A stretch of 64,000 nt of DNA from Tateyamaria omphalii. Lineage in GTDB: Bacteria; Pseudomonadota; Alphaproteobacteria; Rhodobacterales; Rhodobacteraceae. Below, piece by piece: positions 16,531 to 26,149 of the stretch. Each line of letters starts with the position of its first letter. Position 1 is the first letter of the stretch. The stretch lies in assembly GCF_014651375.1 (NCBI RefSeq), contig NZ_BMWT01000002.1:687477-751476 (forward strand), in the 5' to 3' direction. Both the position numbers and the translations under genes were made by a program. Under the pieces are notes generated by a model. It saw only the letters and a list, made by a program, of their open reading frames with translations. It searched no databases and was not told the DNA's origin.

Positions 16531-17885
16531 ACCGCGCCCTTGTGCTTTCAGTTGCGGTTGTTGGGGCCTTTTATGCACAGGCCCCTTCGACCGCACAAAC
16601 GGTGGTCAAGCCGGATGAGGCGCGAGTACTTGCTTCGCGTCTGATCAACTCTGGCCAACCTGGTGCAGCGCTGTCTGTTCTGGACGCATTGATCGAGCGC
16701 GACGGCGCGGACGCGCAGTCGCATATCCTGAAGGCACATGCCTTGCGCGCAGCCGGAGACTATAAAGAGGCCCATGCATCCGCCCGTGAGGGTTGGAAAC
16801 ATGCGGATACGCCTGAATTCAAATATCACGCGGCCATTGCAACGGCACAGGCCCTGTCCAAGGACAACAAGAAGTCGCGCGCACAGCTCTGGCTGAGACG
16901 TGCGGCGCATGTGGCACCGAACGACCACGCACGCGCGCGGGCCATTCGAGACCATAGTTTTGTCCGCAAAACGAACCCATGGTCAGTGCGGTTCAAATTT
17001 GGGATTTCCCCCAGCGACAACGTCAACAACGCCCCCCGAGACAACAGTGTCATTTTGGGTGGCTTGGTGTTTGTTGATGAGGCTGCAGTGCCGCTGTCTG
17101 GCATTGAAATCACATCTGGGGTCGATTTGCGCTACAACTTCAGCATCAAAGCACAGAGTCAGAATTTTGCATCCTTCGAGTTCGACCAAAAGAACGTGGT
17201 TCTGACCGAAGAAGATGCGAACATCCCGGCAGGTGTCGAAGATTCGGACTTTGCCTTTACACGCGCTCAGGCATCGATTGGACGAGATTTCCAATCGGGT
17301 CCGAATGCGCCAAAACACACTGTCAAACTCAGCTTTGGACGTGTTTGGTATGGCCGCGACCACCTTTCGGACGAAACAACCCTTCGGTATCGACAGTCAC
17401 GCGTTTTGCAGGGCAAGTCTCGCCTCATCTGGCACGGCAGCGTGGGTTATGCGGATCGCCAAGATTCCGAGACACGATCCGGTTTCACAACCGGTGTCGG
17501 TGCAACCTGGATCAAGCCGCTGGCGAGAGGTGACTATCTTTCGCTTAATGCCAGCCTGTCGCGCAGCGAAGCAGACAGTGCATTTGTCACCCACACAGGT
17601 CTACGGGTCGGGGCAAGCTACACGTTGGGCAAGCCCATCATGGGGGCAACTGCAACATTCTCGGCTTCCGGCGTGATAAGGCGCTATGATGATACACTGT
17701 TCGGGTTTGACGAAGCCCGTGACGACGAAGGTGTGACACTCTCGACATCGTTACTGTTCAAGGATTTTGACACCCACGGCTTTGCGCCTAAAGTCTCTTT
17801 CACGGCTGAACGTACAAACTCGAACATCAGCCGATATGAAACGCAAAATTTTGGGGTCAGCATCGGATTTCAATCCTTGTTCTGA
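16527..17885 (+). CDS. Slam-type surface lipoprotein assembly modifier
   Basis: 452 residues. A signal peptide (residues 1-23) precedes a TPR-like helical region (about 30-145: EARVLASRLINSGQPGAALSVLDALIERDGADAQSHILKA...). From about residue 150 the sequence becomes an outer-membrane barrel with alternating strands (WSVRFKFGISPSDNVNN, FGRVWYGRD, GSVGYADRQ, ATFSASGVIRRYDD) and ends in GVSIGFQSLF, a proper C-terminal Phe insertion signal. This layout matches Slam (DUF560), which moves lipoproteins across the outer membrane. GTG start within the TGA of the lipoprotein gene. Confidence 0.85.
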   Translation: MNRALVLSVAVVGAFYAQAPSTAQTVVKPDEARVLASRLINSGQPGAALSVLDALIERDGADAQSHILKAHALRAAGDYKEAHASAREGWKHADTPEFKYHAAIATAQALSKDNKKSRAQLWLRRAAHVAPNDHARARAIRDHSFVRKTNPWSVRFKFGISPSDNVNNAPRDNSVILGGLVFVDEAAVPLSGIEITSGVDLRYNFSIKAQSQNFASFEFDQKNVVLTEEDANIPAGVEDSDFAFTRAQASIGRDFQSGPNAPKHTVKLSFGRVWYGRDHLSDETTLRYRQSRVLQGKSRLIWHGSVGYADRQDSETRSGFTTGVGATWIKPLARGDYLSLNASLSRSEADSAFVTHTGLRVGASYTLGKPIMGATATFSASGVIRRYDDTLFGFDEARDDEGVTLSTSLLFKDFDTHGFAPKVSFTAERTNSNISRYETQNFGVSIGFQSLF

Positions 17886-17909
17886 CCCAGTCAATCAAGG
17901 ACAAACAGC

Positions 17910-18338
17910 ATGGGCTTAACCTATCTGCACACAATGGTTCGCGTGAAGGACCTGGATGCCTCGATGGCATTCTACAAACTGCTGGGACTTGAGGAGACAC
18001 GGCGCCATGACAGCGAAGGCGGGCGGTTTTCGCTGATTTTCATGGCACCACCGGACCAACCGGAATGCCCTGTTGAGCTGACATATAACTGGGATGGCGA
18101 TGAAGGTTTGCCGGATGACAGCCGCCATTTCGGGCATCTCGCCTACCGCGTGGATAACATCTATGAGACATGCCAGCATCTGATGGACAATGGCGTGACG
18201 ATCAATCGTCCGCCGCGTGATGGGCACATGGCCTTTGTCCGATCCCCCGACAACGTGTCGATCGAGTTGCTGCAGGCGGGCGATGCCCTGCCCCCGGCCG
18301 AACCCTGGGCCAGCATGGAAAACACAGGCCATTGGTAA
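17910..18338 (+). CDS. gloA: lactoylglutathione lyase (glyoxalase I)
   Basis: 142 residues. Two VOC repeats with the GloA metal ligands are visible: TYLHTMVRVKDLDASMAFY (His), PVELTYNWD (Glu), FGHLAYRVDNIYETC (His) and DNVSIELLQAGD (Glu). It isomerises the methylglyoxal-glutathione hemithioacetal to S-lactoylglutathione in the cytoplasm. It follows the Slam gene by 24 bases and overlaps the DUF1194 gene by 7 bases, a frequent neighbour pair in this group. Confidence 0.95.
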   Translation: MGLTYLHTMVRVKDLDASMAFYKLLGLEETRRHDSEGGRFSLIFMAPPDQPECPVELTYNWDGDEGLPDDSRHFGHLAYRVDNIYETCQHLMDNGVTINRPPRDGHMAFVRSPDNVSIELLQAGDALPPAEPWASMENTGHW

Positions 18339-19033
18339 GAACTGCAGCCGTTCTGGCCGCCTGCGTCGCCGCATCCCCTGCGGCGGCGTGTCGGTTGGCA
18401 CTTTTGCTGGCGCTTGATGTGTCATCATCCGTCGACGCGACCGAGGACCAGTTGCAACGGGGTGGCCTTGTCGCCGCCTTGACAGCGCCCGAGGTCCGCG
18501 CCGCCTTCTTTGCTGTGGATGCGCCCGTTGCGCTGGCCGTGTATGAATGGTCGGGGCGCTACAATCAGGAGGTCGTGTTGGACTGGACCCTGATTGACAG
18601 CCCTGGCGCTTTACTCGACGCGGCAGAGACTGTCGCCGCCAGCAAACGCTCCCACAACGAGTTCCCCACCGCAATGGGCTATGCCTTGGGTTTCGGGGCC
18701 GAGATGTTCGAGCGAGCGCCATCATGCCTGTACCGGACCATTGATATGGCGGGAGATGGGCAGAACAACGAAGGCTTTGGACCCCAACTGGCCTATCGCG
18801 AGTTTGCTTTTGACGAGGTGACGGTGAATGGTTTGGTTGTGAATGCAGCGGAATTTACGTCGGAGACCATGTTGATCGAGTTTTATGAACACGAGGTATT
18901 GCGGGGCCCCGGTGCATTTTTGGAGGTTGCGCAAGGTTTCGAGGATTATGAACGCGCGATGCGCCGGAAGCTTGAACGGGAGCTGACGCCGCCAATTATT
19001 GGTGCGCTTGACGTGCACATCGGCGGCGGATGA
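18332..19033 (+). CDS. DUF1194 VWA-like exported protein (first of tandem pair)
   Basis: 233 residues. The frame begins with a TTG at 18332 inside the end of gloA; residues 1-18 are a signal peptide (VLAACVAASPAAA). The metal-ion-dependent adhesion site is present as ALDVSSSVDATED (DxSxS), with later VWA blocks FFAVDAPVALAVYEWSG, AMGYALGFGAEMF and RTIDMAGDGQNNEG. VWA domains usually mediate metal-dependent protein contacts, here in the periplasm or at the surface. It overlaps the second DUF1194 gene by 4 bases, so they are a tandem duplication translated together. Partner unknown. Confidence 0.85.
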   Translation: MVRTAAVLAACVAASPAAACRLALLLALDVSSSVDATEDQLQRGGLVAALTAPEVRAAFFAVDAPVALAVYEWSGRYNQEVVLDWTLIDSPGALLDAAETVAASKRSHNEFPTAMGYALGFGAEMFERAPSCLYRTIDMAGDGQNNEGFGPQLAYREFAFDEVTVNGLVVNAAEFTSETMLIEFYEHEVLRGPGAFLEVAQGFEDYERAMRRKLERELTPPIIGALDVHIGGG

Positions 19034-19785
19034 TCCGTGCGCTTCTGATCTGCGCCGCGTTATTGGCGGCAACAACTGCAAGGAGCGAATCCGCTTGTCG
19101 CCAAGCTTTGGCCTTGGGGCTGGACGTGTCCGGGTCTGTCGATGTCCGGGAATACCGTTTGCAGATGGATGGGCTGGCGGCCGCCTTGGACAGCGGAAAG
19201 GTTCGACAAGCCTTATTGCAGGTGCCATCGGCGCCTGTGCACCTGCTTGTATACGAATGGAGCGGCCCGGAAGACCCGGAAGTGATCCTGCCGTGGACGG
19301 CGATAGATAGTGCGGCAGTGCTCAACGGCGTGATTGGTCAGTTGCGAGCGACCGAAAGACGACAGGCGAGTCCCGGCACCGCCCTTGGTCTGGCGATGCG
19401 TGAGGGCGCGGCGCATTTGGCACAGCGTTCGGATTGCTGGAAGCTCACTTTGGACTTGTCCGGAGATGGCAAGTCGAACCTGGGTATCCGCCCAATAGAT
19501 GTAAAGCCGGAGTTGGAAGATACCGGGATCACGATCAACGCCCTTGTGATCGGTGCGGACACTGTTGGCATGGGGGACCTACAGCAGGGCGAAATTTCAG
19601 CACTGTCCGCCTATTTTCAGAATAATGTGATTGTCGGATCAGACAGTTTCGTTGAAACCGCGCTGGGGTTCGAGGACTACGCCGCCGCCATGGCGCGCAA
19701 GCTAGAACGAGAGTTGGAGACGCTGATCCTTGGAGAAGTGTTTCCTGCGCCGAACCCTGGGCTTCCAGCCAGTGCTGATCAGTAG
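19030..19785 (+). CDS. DUF1194 VWA-like exported protein (second of tandem pair)
   Basis: 251 residues. Signal peptide at residues 1-19 (MIRALLICAALLAATTARSE), then the MIDAS motif GLDVSGSVDVREY (DxSxS), VHLLVYEWSGPEDPEVILPW, GTALGLAMREGAAHL and TLDLSGDGKSNLG. It shares layout and C-terminal block (ETALGFEDYAAAMARKLEREL) with the preceding gene, so the two are paralogues. Its end overlaps the convergent MarR-type gene by 7 bases. Confidence 0.87.
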   Translation: MIRALLICAALLAATTARSESACRQALALGLDVSGSVDVREYRLQMDGLAAALDSGKVRQALLQVPSAPVHLLVYEWSGPEDPEVILPWTAIDSAAVLNGVIGQLRATERRQASPGTALGLAMREGAAHLAQRSDCWKLTLDLSGDGKSNLGIRPIDVKPELEDTGITINALVIGADTVGMGDLQQGEISALSAYFQNNVIVGSDSFVETALGFEDYAAAMARKLERELETLILGEVFPAPNPGLPASADQ

Positions 19786-20300
19786 ATATAGCGAATTTGG
19801 TCCGTCCAATACCGTTCCATACGCTTGAGTGATGCGGTGATATCGATGATACCTTCAGGTCCCAGCACACCTTTGGATTGCAATCCATCTGCATGGCGCA
19901 GGAACAACTCGTTCACCACGTCGCGGATCTTGCGCCCCTTCTCCGTAAGGCGCACGCGCACCGACCGTCGGTCAATCTCGCATCGCTGGTGGTGCATGTA
20001 CCCCATTTCCACCAGTTTCTTGAGATTGTAACTGACATTCGAGCCTTGGTAGTAGCCGCGGCTTTTCAACTCGCCCGCTGTCACCTCGTTGTCGCCGATG
20101 TTGAACAGGAGCAGCGCCTGAACTGCGTTGATTTCCAACACGCCTACCCGTTCAAATTCATCTTTGATCACATCAAGCAACAAACGGTGCAGCCGTTCGA
20201 CGAGCGACAGCGCCTCAAGGTAACCCAACATGAAACTGGCGTTGGCGGTCGATTTATCGGCCATGCCTGGGACCTGGCCAATAGGGTCCTGAATGCTCAT
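19779..20300 (-). CDS. MarR-type winged-helix transcriptional regulator
   Basis: 173 residues. The winged helix is clear in the middle: INAVQALLLFNIGDNEVTAGELKSRGYYQGSNVSYNLKKLVEMGYMHHQRCEIDRRSVRVRLTEKG, with helix-turn-helix and a basic wing. The NVSYNLKKL recognition helix resembles the LdtR-like MarR group conserved in alphaproteobacteria, which controls cell-wall L,D-transpeptidase genes in one described case; transfer of that role is inference. No ligand or target is visible here. Confidence 0.85.
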   Translation of the reverse strand: MSIQDPIGQVPGMADKSTANASFMLGYLEALSLVERLHRLLLDVIKDEFERVGVLEINAVQALLLFNIGDNEVTAGELKSRGYYQGSNVSYNLKKLVEMGYMHHQRCEIDRRSVRVRLTEKGRKIRDVVNELFLRHADGLQSKGVLGPEGIIDITASLKRMERYWTDQIRYIY

Positions 20301-20378
20301 CCGTTTTCTCCGACGTCATCTGTTCTTGCCAGAAGATGCGGTTGATTCGGAAATATTCAGTTAAATGCGCCGAAGCAG

Positions 20379-20645
20379 CTAGTTTTCGGGCTGAAACGTG
20401 CGTGAGACAGCGTGAATCAGTTCGGAAAGGTGGGCTGGAGGCGTTTCTTGCCCCGTCACCCACCGATACAGATCCTGATCGTTTTCATTAAGCATCGCGT
20501 CGTACACGTCCAGTTGGGCATCCGTCATGTCCACAAGATGCCGCCCGGCATAGGTCGACAGGATCAGGTCCATTTCTTTGATCCCGCGGCGCATGGATCG
20601 CATATGCAGCCGCTTTAGCCGATGTTCGCGCGGCTCATCAGACAT
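20379..20645 (-). CDS. sdhE: FAD assembly factor SdhE
   Basis: 88 residues starting at MSDEPREHRLKRLHMRSMRRGIKEMD, which holds the SdhE RGxxE motif (RRGIKE at about 19-24). The rest (LILSTYAGRHLVDMTDAQLDVYDAMLNENDQDLYRWVTGQETPP) matches the family's helical bundle. SdhE promotes covalent flavinylation of succinate dehydrogenase subunit A. I start at 20645, not at an earlier open frame, because the family begins there; it overlaps the XRE gene by 8 bases. Confidence 0.93.
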   Translation of the reverse strand: MSDEPREHRLKRLHMRSMRRGIKEMDLILSTYAGRHLVDMTDAQLDVYDAMLNENDQDLYRWVTGQETPPAHLSELIHAVSRTFQPEN

Positions 20646-21036
20646 CGGTTGGAGTCTGCATGGCGACGCGCAACTTTTTCTCGAGCCGCCCCAGTTGTTC
20701 AGCGCGCGCCAACATGTCCGAACGCATGTCACGCACCTCGGTCAATAGATCGCGCATGTCGGCGGTCAAAGGTTCCTCGGTCACGGGGGCATCAAGGCCT
20801 TCGCCCTCGCCATTGATCAGCCACATCATTGAAACGTTCAACAATCCGGCCATCATCGACAAACGGTTGGCACGCGGTTCGCTCAGATCGTCTTCCCAGG
20901 CGCGCAGTGTTGCCAGCCGCACTCCCAAACGCTTCGCAAGTTGTTTCTGAGTCATCCCGGCCTGTTCGCGTGCGCCCGCCACACGGTCGCCGAATGTCGC
21001 CGCTTCTGCGCTGTACCAGTCTTGCAGATCATCCAT
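20638..21036 (-). CDS. XRE-type helix-turn-helix protein
   Basis: 132 residues. Residues about 17-75 form an HTH_XRE domain (DRVAGAREQAGMTQKQLAKRLGVRLATLRAWEDDLSEPRANRLSMMAGLLNVSMMWLING). A linker of acidic residues and a C-terminal coiled-coil helix (LLTEVRDMRSDMLARAEQLGRLEKKLRVAM) follow, probably for dimerisation. It is upstream of and overlaps sdhE; in related genomes such a pair is common, but whether it controls sdhE is unknown. Confidence 0.82.
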   Translation of the reverse strand: MDDLQDWYSAEAATFGDRVAGAREQAGMTQKQLAKRLGVRLATLRAWEDDLSEPRANRLSMMAGLLNVSMMWLINGEGEGLDAPVTEEPLTADMRDLLTEVRDMRSDMLARAEQLGRLEKKLRVAMQTPTDV

Positions 21037-21113
21037 GGGATTGCTCTCCTTCTCGGCGCTGGCGCTTGATCGCGCGAGGTACGCCGCCTATGAGGGTCTG
21101 GATACCGTTCTAA

Positions 21114-22331
<1,218 letters not shown>

Positions 22332-22346
22332 CGAGGGTGGTTTACT

Positions 22347-22757
22347 ATGGGCGCGGAGCTTCCTGACTATTACTTCCGTGTGCGTGAAAACGGTGCGGCC
22401 GTGTTTCGAGTGGATACCGAGAACCGGCAACGCCGGATCGAGATGGACCAGATCGCGGTCGTCAACATTCGGAACGGCGAAATCAAACCGCACGGTGATC
22501 GGACCTTGTCCGCCGATGATCTCGCGCGGATTGAAGCATGGATGGAAGAACGCGCAGAAGTGCTGGCCCATCGTGACATCGACGATATTCACCGGGCGAT
22601 CGACTACCTGAACCTTACTACGCATTGGGCGCAAAGCCGCGCGACAGAAGATCAGTTGGAAGACGTGACGGACGCCCTTCTGCTGGCCATGCACGACTTA
22701 CGGTCCGTGCTCGTGCGCAAGAAGGCTGACCGCCTGATGAAGGGGGCAAAGGGCTGA
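22347..22757 (+). CDS. conserved hypothetical protein downstream of aatA
   Basis: 136 residues, soluble and charged. The first 60 residues look beta-rich (YYFRVRENGAAVFRVDTENRQRRIEMDQIAVVNIRNGEIKPHGDRTLS); the rest is helical (ARIEAWMEERAEVLAHRDIDDIHRAIDYLNLTTHWAQ). No domain recognised. Close spacing suggests co-transcription with the aminotransferase. Function unknown. Confidence 0.7.
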   Translation: MGAELPDYYFRVRENGAAVFRVDTENRQRRIEMDQIAVVNIRNGEIKPHGDRTLSADDLARIEAWMEERAEVLAHRDIDDIHRAIDYLNLTTHWAQSRATEDQLEDVTDALLLAMHDLRSVLVRKKADRLMKGAKG

Positions 22758-22922
22758 TACCCTCTTGAACACCAGTCGGCGGATGGGCACTCAAGTTATG
22801 TGATTTTTCGAGACCGATTTGTTCACTTTCCGCCTATGACATGCGGTGGTGTACGTCGTGCTAGGCAATGAGGCGGCTTAGCGGCACTGGCTGAAGTGAT
22901 CAAACAGCCAGGAGACATGCAG

Positions 22923-24635
22923 ATGCCCCAGCCACCCATTGCACCCATCACACCAAACGGATTGGAGACCATCGCAGAACTGGTCGAAACCGAACCGGGG
23001 CTCATTGCCAATATCTATCCAGCCGATATCGAAGGCGGCGCCGCTGCGGCGCGCCAAATGAACCAAGTATTCGAAACGGCCATGTCAGCCACCGGTGTCA
23101 ACAACGAAGGCCTGCTGACACCAGGCGACATGTATGTGCTGTCGTCGTTCATCCAGAACGACCCAGCTCTGTATGAGACCTTTCTTGAAGGTCACGGCGA
23201 CGATGAGGGCAATGAGGAAACCGGGTTCCACCTTGTGCAGGGTGATGGCGGCGCACTTCAATTCCGCGGTCGCGACTTCATCGATACGGTCGCGGATGCG
23301 ATTTATCACCTCGGCTTCGACATCGTGGACGGGCGCTTTGAAAACGAGGACGGCAATGAAAACGAGCGTGTAACTGATGTTGCCGGTTGGATGAATTACT
23401 TCGTCAACGGCGAAAGCCGGGTTTACGGCACGAACGAGAGCGAAACGCTGCGTTCAGGCAACTACAGTTTCGTTTTGGCCGGGGCCGCCAACGAAATTTT
23501 CAACGCAGGTGGCGGTGATGACCAGATCTGGGCCGGGATCGGGAACGATACTGTGTTCGGGGCCACGGGCAACGACACCGCAGGAGGCGGTGAAGGCAAT
23601 GATTACCTCAACGGTCAGGCTGGCAATGACCGTATGTGGGGCGAAGAAGGTGATGACACCGTTATCGGTCAGAGCGGAAACGACACGCTGAGCGGCGGCG
23701 AAGGGCACGATTTGGTGAATGGCGGAGGCGGCCATGACACCCTGTATGGCAACGAAGGGAATGACACGTTGTGGGGTGGCGCGGGCAATGATCGACTGTC
23801 TGGCGACATTGGAAACGATGTAATGCGCGCAGACAACGGTGATGACACGCTGTGGGGCGACGAAGGAAACGACGCTCTGTTTGCTGGTGCAGGCGCTGAC
23901 GAAGCATATGGCAGTGCGGGCAATGACACCGTGTTTGCCGGTGCCGGAGACGACAGTACAACCGGCGGTGACGGCGATGACGCATTACGCGGCGAAGACG
24001 GCAATGACACGCTGCGCGGCGATGATGGCGATGACACGTTGAATGGCAATGCGGGAGACGATTCAATCACTGGCGGCGCAGGCAACGACTTCATCATGGG
24101 CGCAGATGGCCAGGACACGTTGCGCGGCGAAGACGGCAATGACACGGTGTTTGGCCATGATGGCAATGACAGCCTGCGAGGTGGCGGTGGAGAGGACCGC
24201 CTGGTAGGGGGCGCGGGGATGGATGACTTGCATGGTGGCGACGATGCAGACTACGTGTTTGCCGGGGACGGTAACGACACAGTGTCCGGCGGAAACGGCG
24301 AAGATCGTGTGATCGGAGGCGCAGGTGCCGACGAGATTCTCGACTACGAAGACATCGAGGCCCGGGACGTCTTTGTCTTCAACCCAGGTGACAGCGGGAC
24401 AACCGTAGCCACTATGGACGTGATCCGCGGCTTTACGTCGATCATCGACAAGCTCGATTTGCGAGGGTTTGGCGGGCTGACCTATGTTGAAGGTGCCTCA
24501 TTCTCCGGCACGCAGGCAGAAGTGTTGTTCGACGGCGACTTTGTGCAGATCGACAGTGATGGCGATGGCGCCGTTGACGAAATGATCGAGTTGGTCTGGG
24601 TGAACGCGGTCGAAGCCGGGGACTTCATTCTTTAG
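22923..24635 (+). CDS. RTX (hemolysin-type) calcium-binding protein, secreted
   Basis: 570 residues from the ATG at 22923, chosen because AGGAG (22910-22914) lies eight bases upstream; an earlier GTG and ATG are in frame. Residues 1-150 are a non-repeat domain (LTPGDMYVLSSFIQNDPALYETFLEGHG; GRDFIDTVADAIYHLGFDIVDGRF). From about 165 to 490 there are some twenty RTX nonapeptides of the GGxGxDxLx/GNDxL type. The C-terminus (DVIRGFTSIIDKLDLRGFG...GAVDEMIELVWVNA) is the usual type I secretion tail of serralysin-like proteins. No T1SS genes are visible nearby. It binds Ca2+ outside the cell; enzymatic activity is not evident. Confidence 0.9.
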   Translation: MPQPPIAPITPNGLETIAELVETEPGLIANIYPADIEGGAAAARQMNQVFETAMSATGVNNEGLLTPGDMYVLSSFIQNDPALYETFLEGHGDDEGNEETGFHLVQGDGGALQFRGRDFIDTVADAIYHLGFDIVDGRFENEDGNENERVTDVAGWMNYFVNGESRVYGTNESETLRSGNYSFVLAGAANEIFNAGGGDDQIWAGIGNDTVFGATGNDTAGGGEGNDYLNGQAGNDRMWGEEGDDTVIGQSGNDTLSGGEGHDLVNGGGGHDTLYGNEGNDTLWGGAGNDRLSGDIGNDVMRADNGDDTLWGDEGNDALFAGAGADEAYGSAGNDTVFAGAGDDSTTGGDGDDALRGEDGNDTLRGDDGDDTLNGNAGDDSITGGAGNDFIMGADGQDTLRGEDGNDTVFGHDGNDSLRGGGGEDRLVGGAGMDDLHGGDDADYVFAGDGNDTVSGGNGEDRVIGGAGADEILDYEDIEARDVFVFNPGDSGTTVATMDVIRGFTSIIDKLDLRGFGGLTYVEGASFSGTQAEVLFDGDFVQIDSDGDGAVDEMIELVWVNAVEAGDFIL

Positions 24636-24651
24636 AAATGACCATGGCTTG

Positions 24652-24683
24652 GAACGGGCGGGACAGTCCCCTGCCCGTTCTTT
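24652..24683. terminator. terminator between RTX gene and MATE gene
   Basis: GAACGGGC (24652-24659) pairs with GCCCGTTC (24673-24680), then TTT, in the 49-base gap between convergent genes. Confidence 0.7.
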
Positions 24684-24684
24684 G

Positions 24685-26073
24685 TCATATCGCGGACGCA
24701 GCGCCCTGTCCGGCGGTGCGCCCCAGTTTCGGCACCGACACCATCCAGAACCGCAGCATGAGTGCCACCCCGGCGCAGGCGAGTCCCAGCACAAGGCCGA
24801 GCCAGATGCCCGGCGCGCCCCACTCCAGAACGAACCCGAGGACATAGGAGGCGGGCATTCCAACCAGCCAATAGGACACTCCTGCAAGCACCATCGGTAT
24901 CGTTGTATCCTGCACGCCGCGCAACAAGCCCAACGCGATAACCTGTGCCCCGTCCACCAGCTGGAACAGTGCCGCCAGGGCCAGCAGCAATACACCAATT
25001 TCGAGTATCTGATCCCGGGCCGGTTCGTCCTGATCCATGAAAAGGGAAATCAGCGGTTCCGGAAGCGTTATGAACAAGATGATTGTGGCAACAGCCATCG
25101 CAAGGCTCATCGCAATCACCGTGCGAGCGCCGCGCAGCATATGATCCAGATCTCCGCGACCGTACGCATTGCCCGCCCGGATCGTTGCGACATTGCTGAG
25201 CCCGAGATGTACCATGAAGGTGATTGCGGCCAGTTGCAGCGCAATGTTATGTGCAGCCAGCGGAATGGTTCCGAGCCAGCCCATCATGACGGCGGAGGCT
25301 GCGAACAATCCGACTTCGCTCAGGTTGGTCAGGCCGATCGGCAGACCGAGCCGGAACACTTTGCCCAGCATCTCCCAATCCGGACGCCAAAGCCGCCTGA
25401 GCAACTGGTGTTCAGGCAGCACGATCAGGGCATAGCTCACGACACCGATCAGCATGACAAGTTGCGTTACAACCGATGCAACAGCTGCACCCGCGATACC
25501 CCAGGCAGGGGCGCCCCAATTCCCGAAGATAAACGCGTAATTTGCAAGCCCATTGGCCAGTGCCGCCGCCAGAGTGATCCAAAGTACAATCTGGGTGCGT
25601 TCAAGCGCCGCCAAGTAGCTTTTGAAAGTCATCACCAGCAAGGCCGGAAGGATGCCCCAGCCCGCGATTCTCAGATAATCGGCTCCAAGCGCTGCAATCT
25701 CTTCGGTCTGTCCCAGCGCCAGCAGCACGCGTTCGGCCATCACCATGAGAGGAATCGCCAGAAATGCGAAGCCGAGGCTCAACCACAATCCCATGCGCGT
25801 TGCCCGACGGAGGTTGGTTTCGTCCTGTTCAGCATGGAATGATGCCACCATGGGCATCACGGCCCAGGCAAAGCCTGACCCCATCAGAAACAGAACAAAG
25901 AACAGGCTGCCTGCAACCCCCTGGGCCGCCAGCTCCTCGATTCCATACCAGCCCAGCATGACCGTGTCGGTCACGCCGATCGCAATCTGTCCGAGATGCC
26001 CGCCAATCAACGGCAGACCAAGCGAAAGGATTGCACGCGCATGCGCGCCATATGACATTTTACGGGTGGACAT
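24685..26073 (-). CDS. MATE family multidrug/sodium efflux transporter
   Basis: 462 residues with about twelve membrane segments arranged in two similar halves. The start region LSLGLPLIGGHLGQIAIGVTDTVMLGWYGIEELAAQGVAGS and the mid repeat LGLPIGLTNLSEVGLFAASAVMMGWLG are the two MATE family signatures. Such proteins export cationic compounds in exchange for Na+ or H+. Substrate unknown. Monocistronic as far as visible. Confidence 0.93.
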   Translation of the reverse strand: MSTRKMSYGAHARAILSLGLPLIGGHLGQIAIGVTDTVMLGWYGIEELAAQGVAGSLFFVLFLMGSGFAWAVMPMVASFHAEQDETNLRRATRMGLWLSLGFAFLAIPLMVMAERVLLALGQTEEIAALGADYLRIAGWGILPALLVMTFKSYLAALERTQIVLWITLAAALANGLANYAFIFGNWGAPAWGIAGAAVASVVTQLVMLIGVVSYALIVLPEHQLLRRLWRPDWEMLGKVFRLGLPIGLTNLSEVGLFAASAVMMGWLGTIPLAAHNIALQLAAITFMVHLGLSNVATIRAGNAYGRGDLDHMLRGARTVIAMSLAMAVATIILFITLPEPLISLFMDQDEPARDQILEIGVLLLALAALFQLVDGAQVIALGLLRGVQDTTIPMVLAGVSYWLVGMPASYVLGFVLEWGAPGIWLGLVLGLACAGVALMLRFWMVSVPKLGRTAGQGAASAI

Positions 26074-26149
26074 TCCCCACCCTTACGCCTGCTTTTTGAG
26101 CAAGAAAAGCCCCAGTGTACTCCGGGCGGCGAGATGCCACCCGGACCCG

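Noticed and set aside
23454-24166. Long minus-strand frames with Ser/Pro or Arg/Cys repeats
   Set aside because: They are antisense shadows of the repeating RTX codons; the regular composition explains them.
23500-24350. Tandem repeats considered as a CRISPR-like or minisatellite array
   Set aside because: The 27-base period encodes RTX nonapeptides in frame and varies freely at third positions; there are no spacers.
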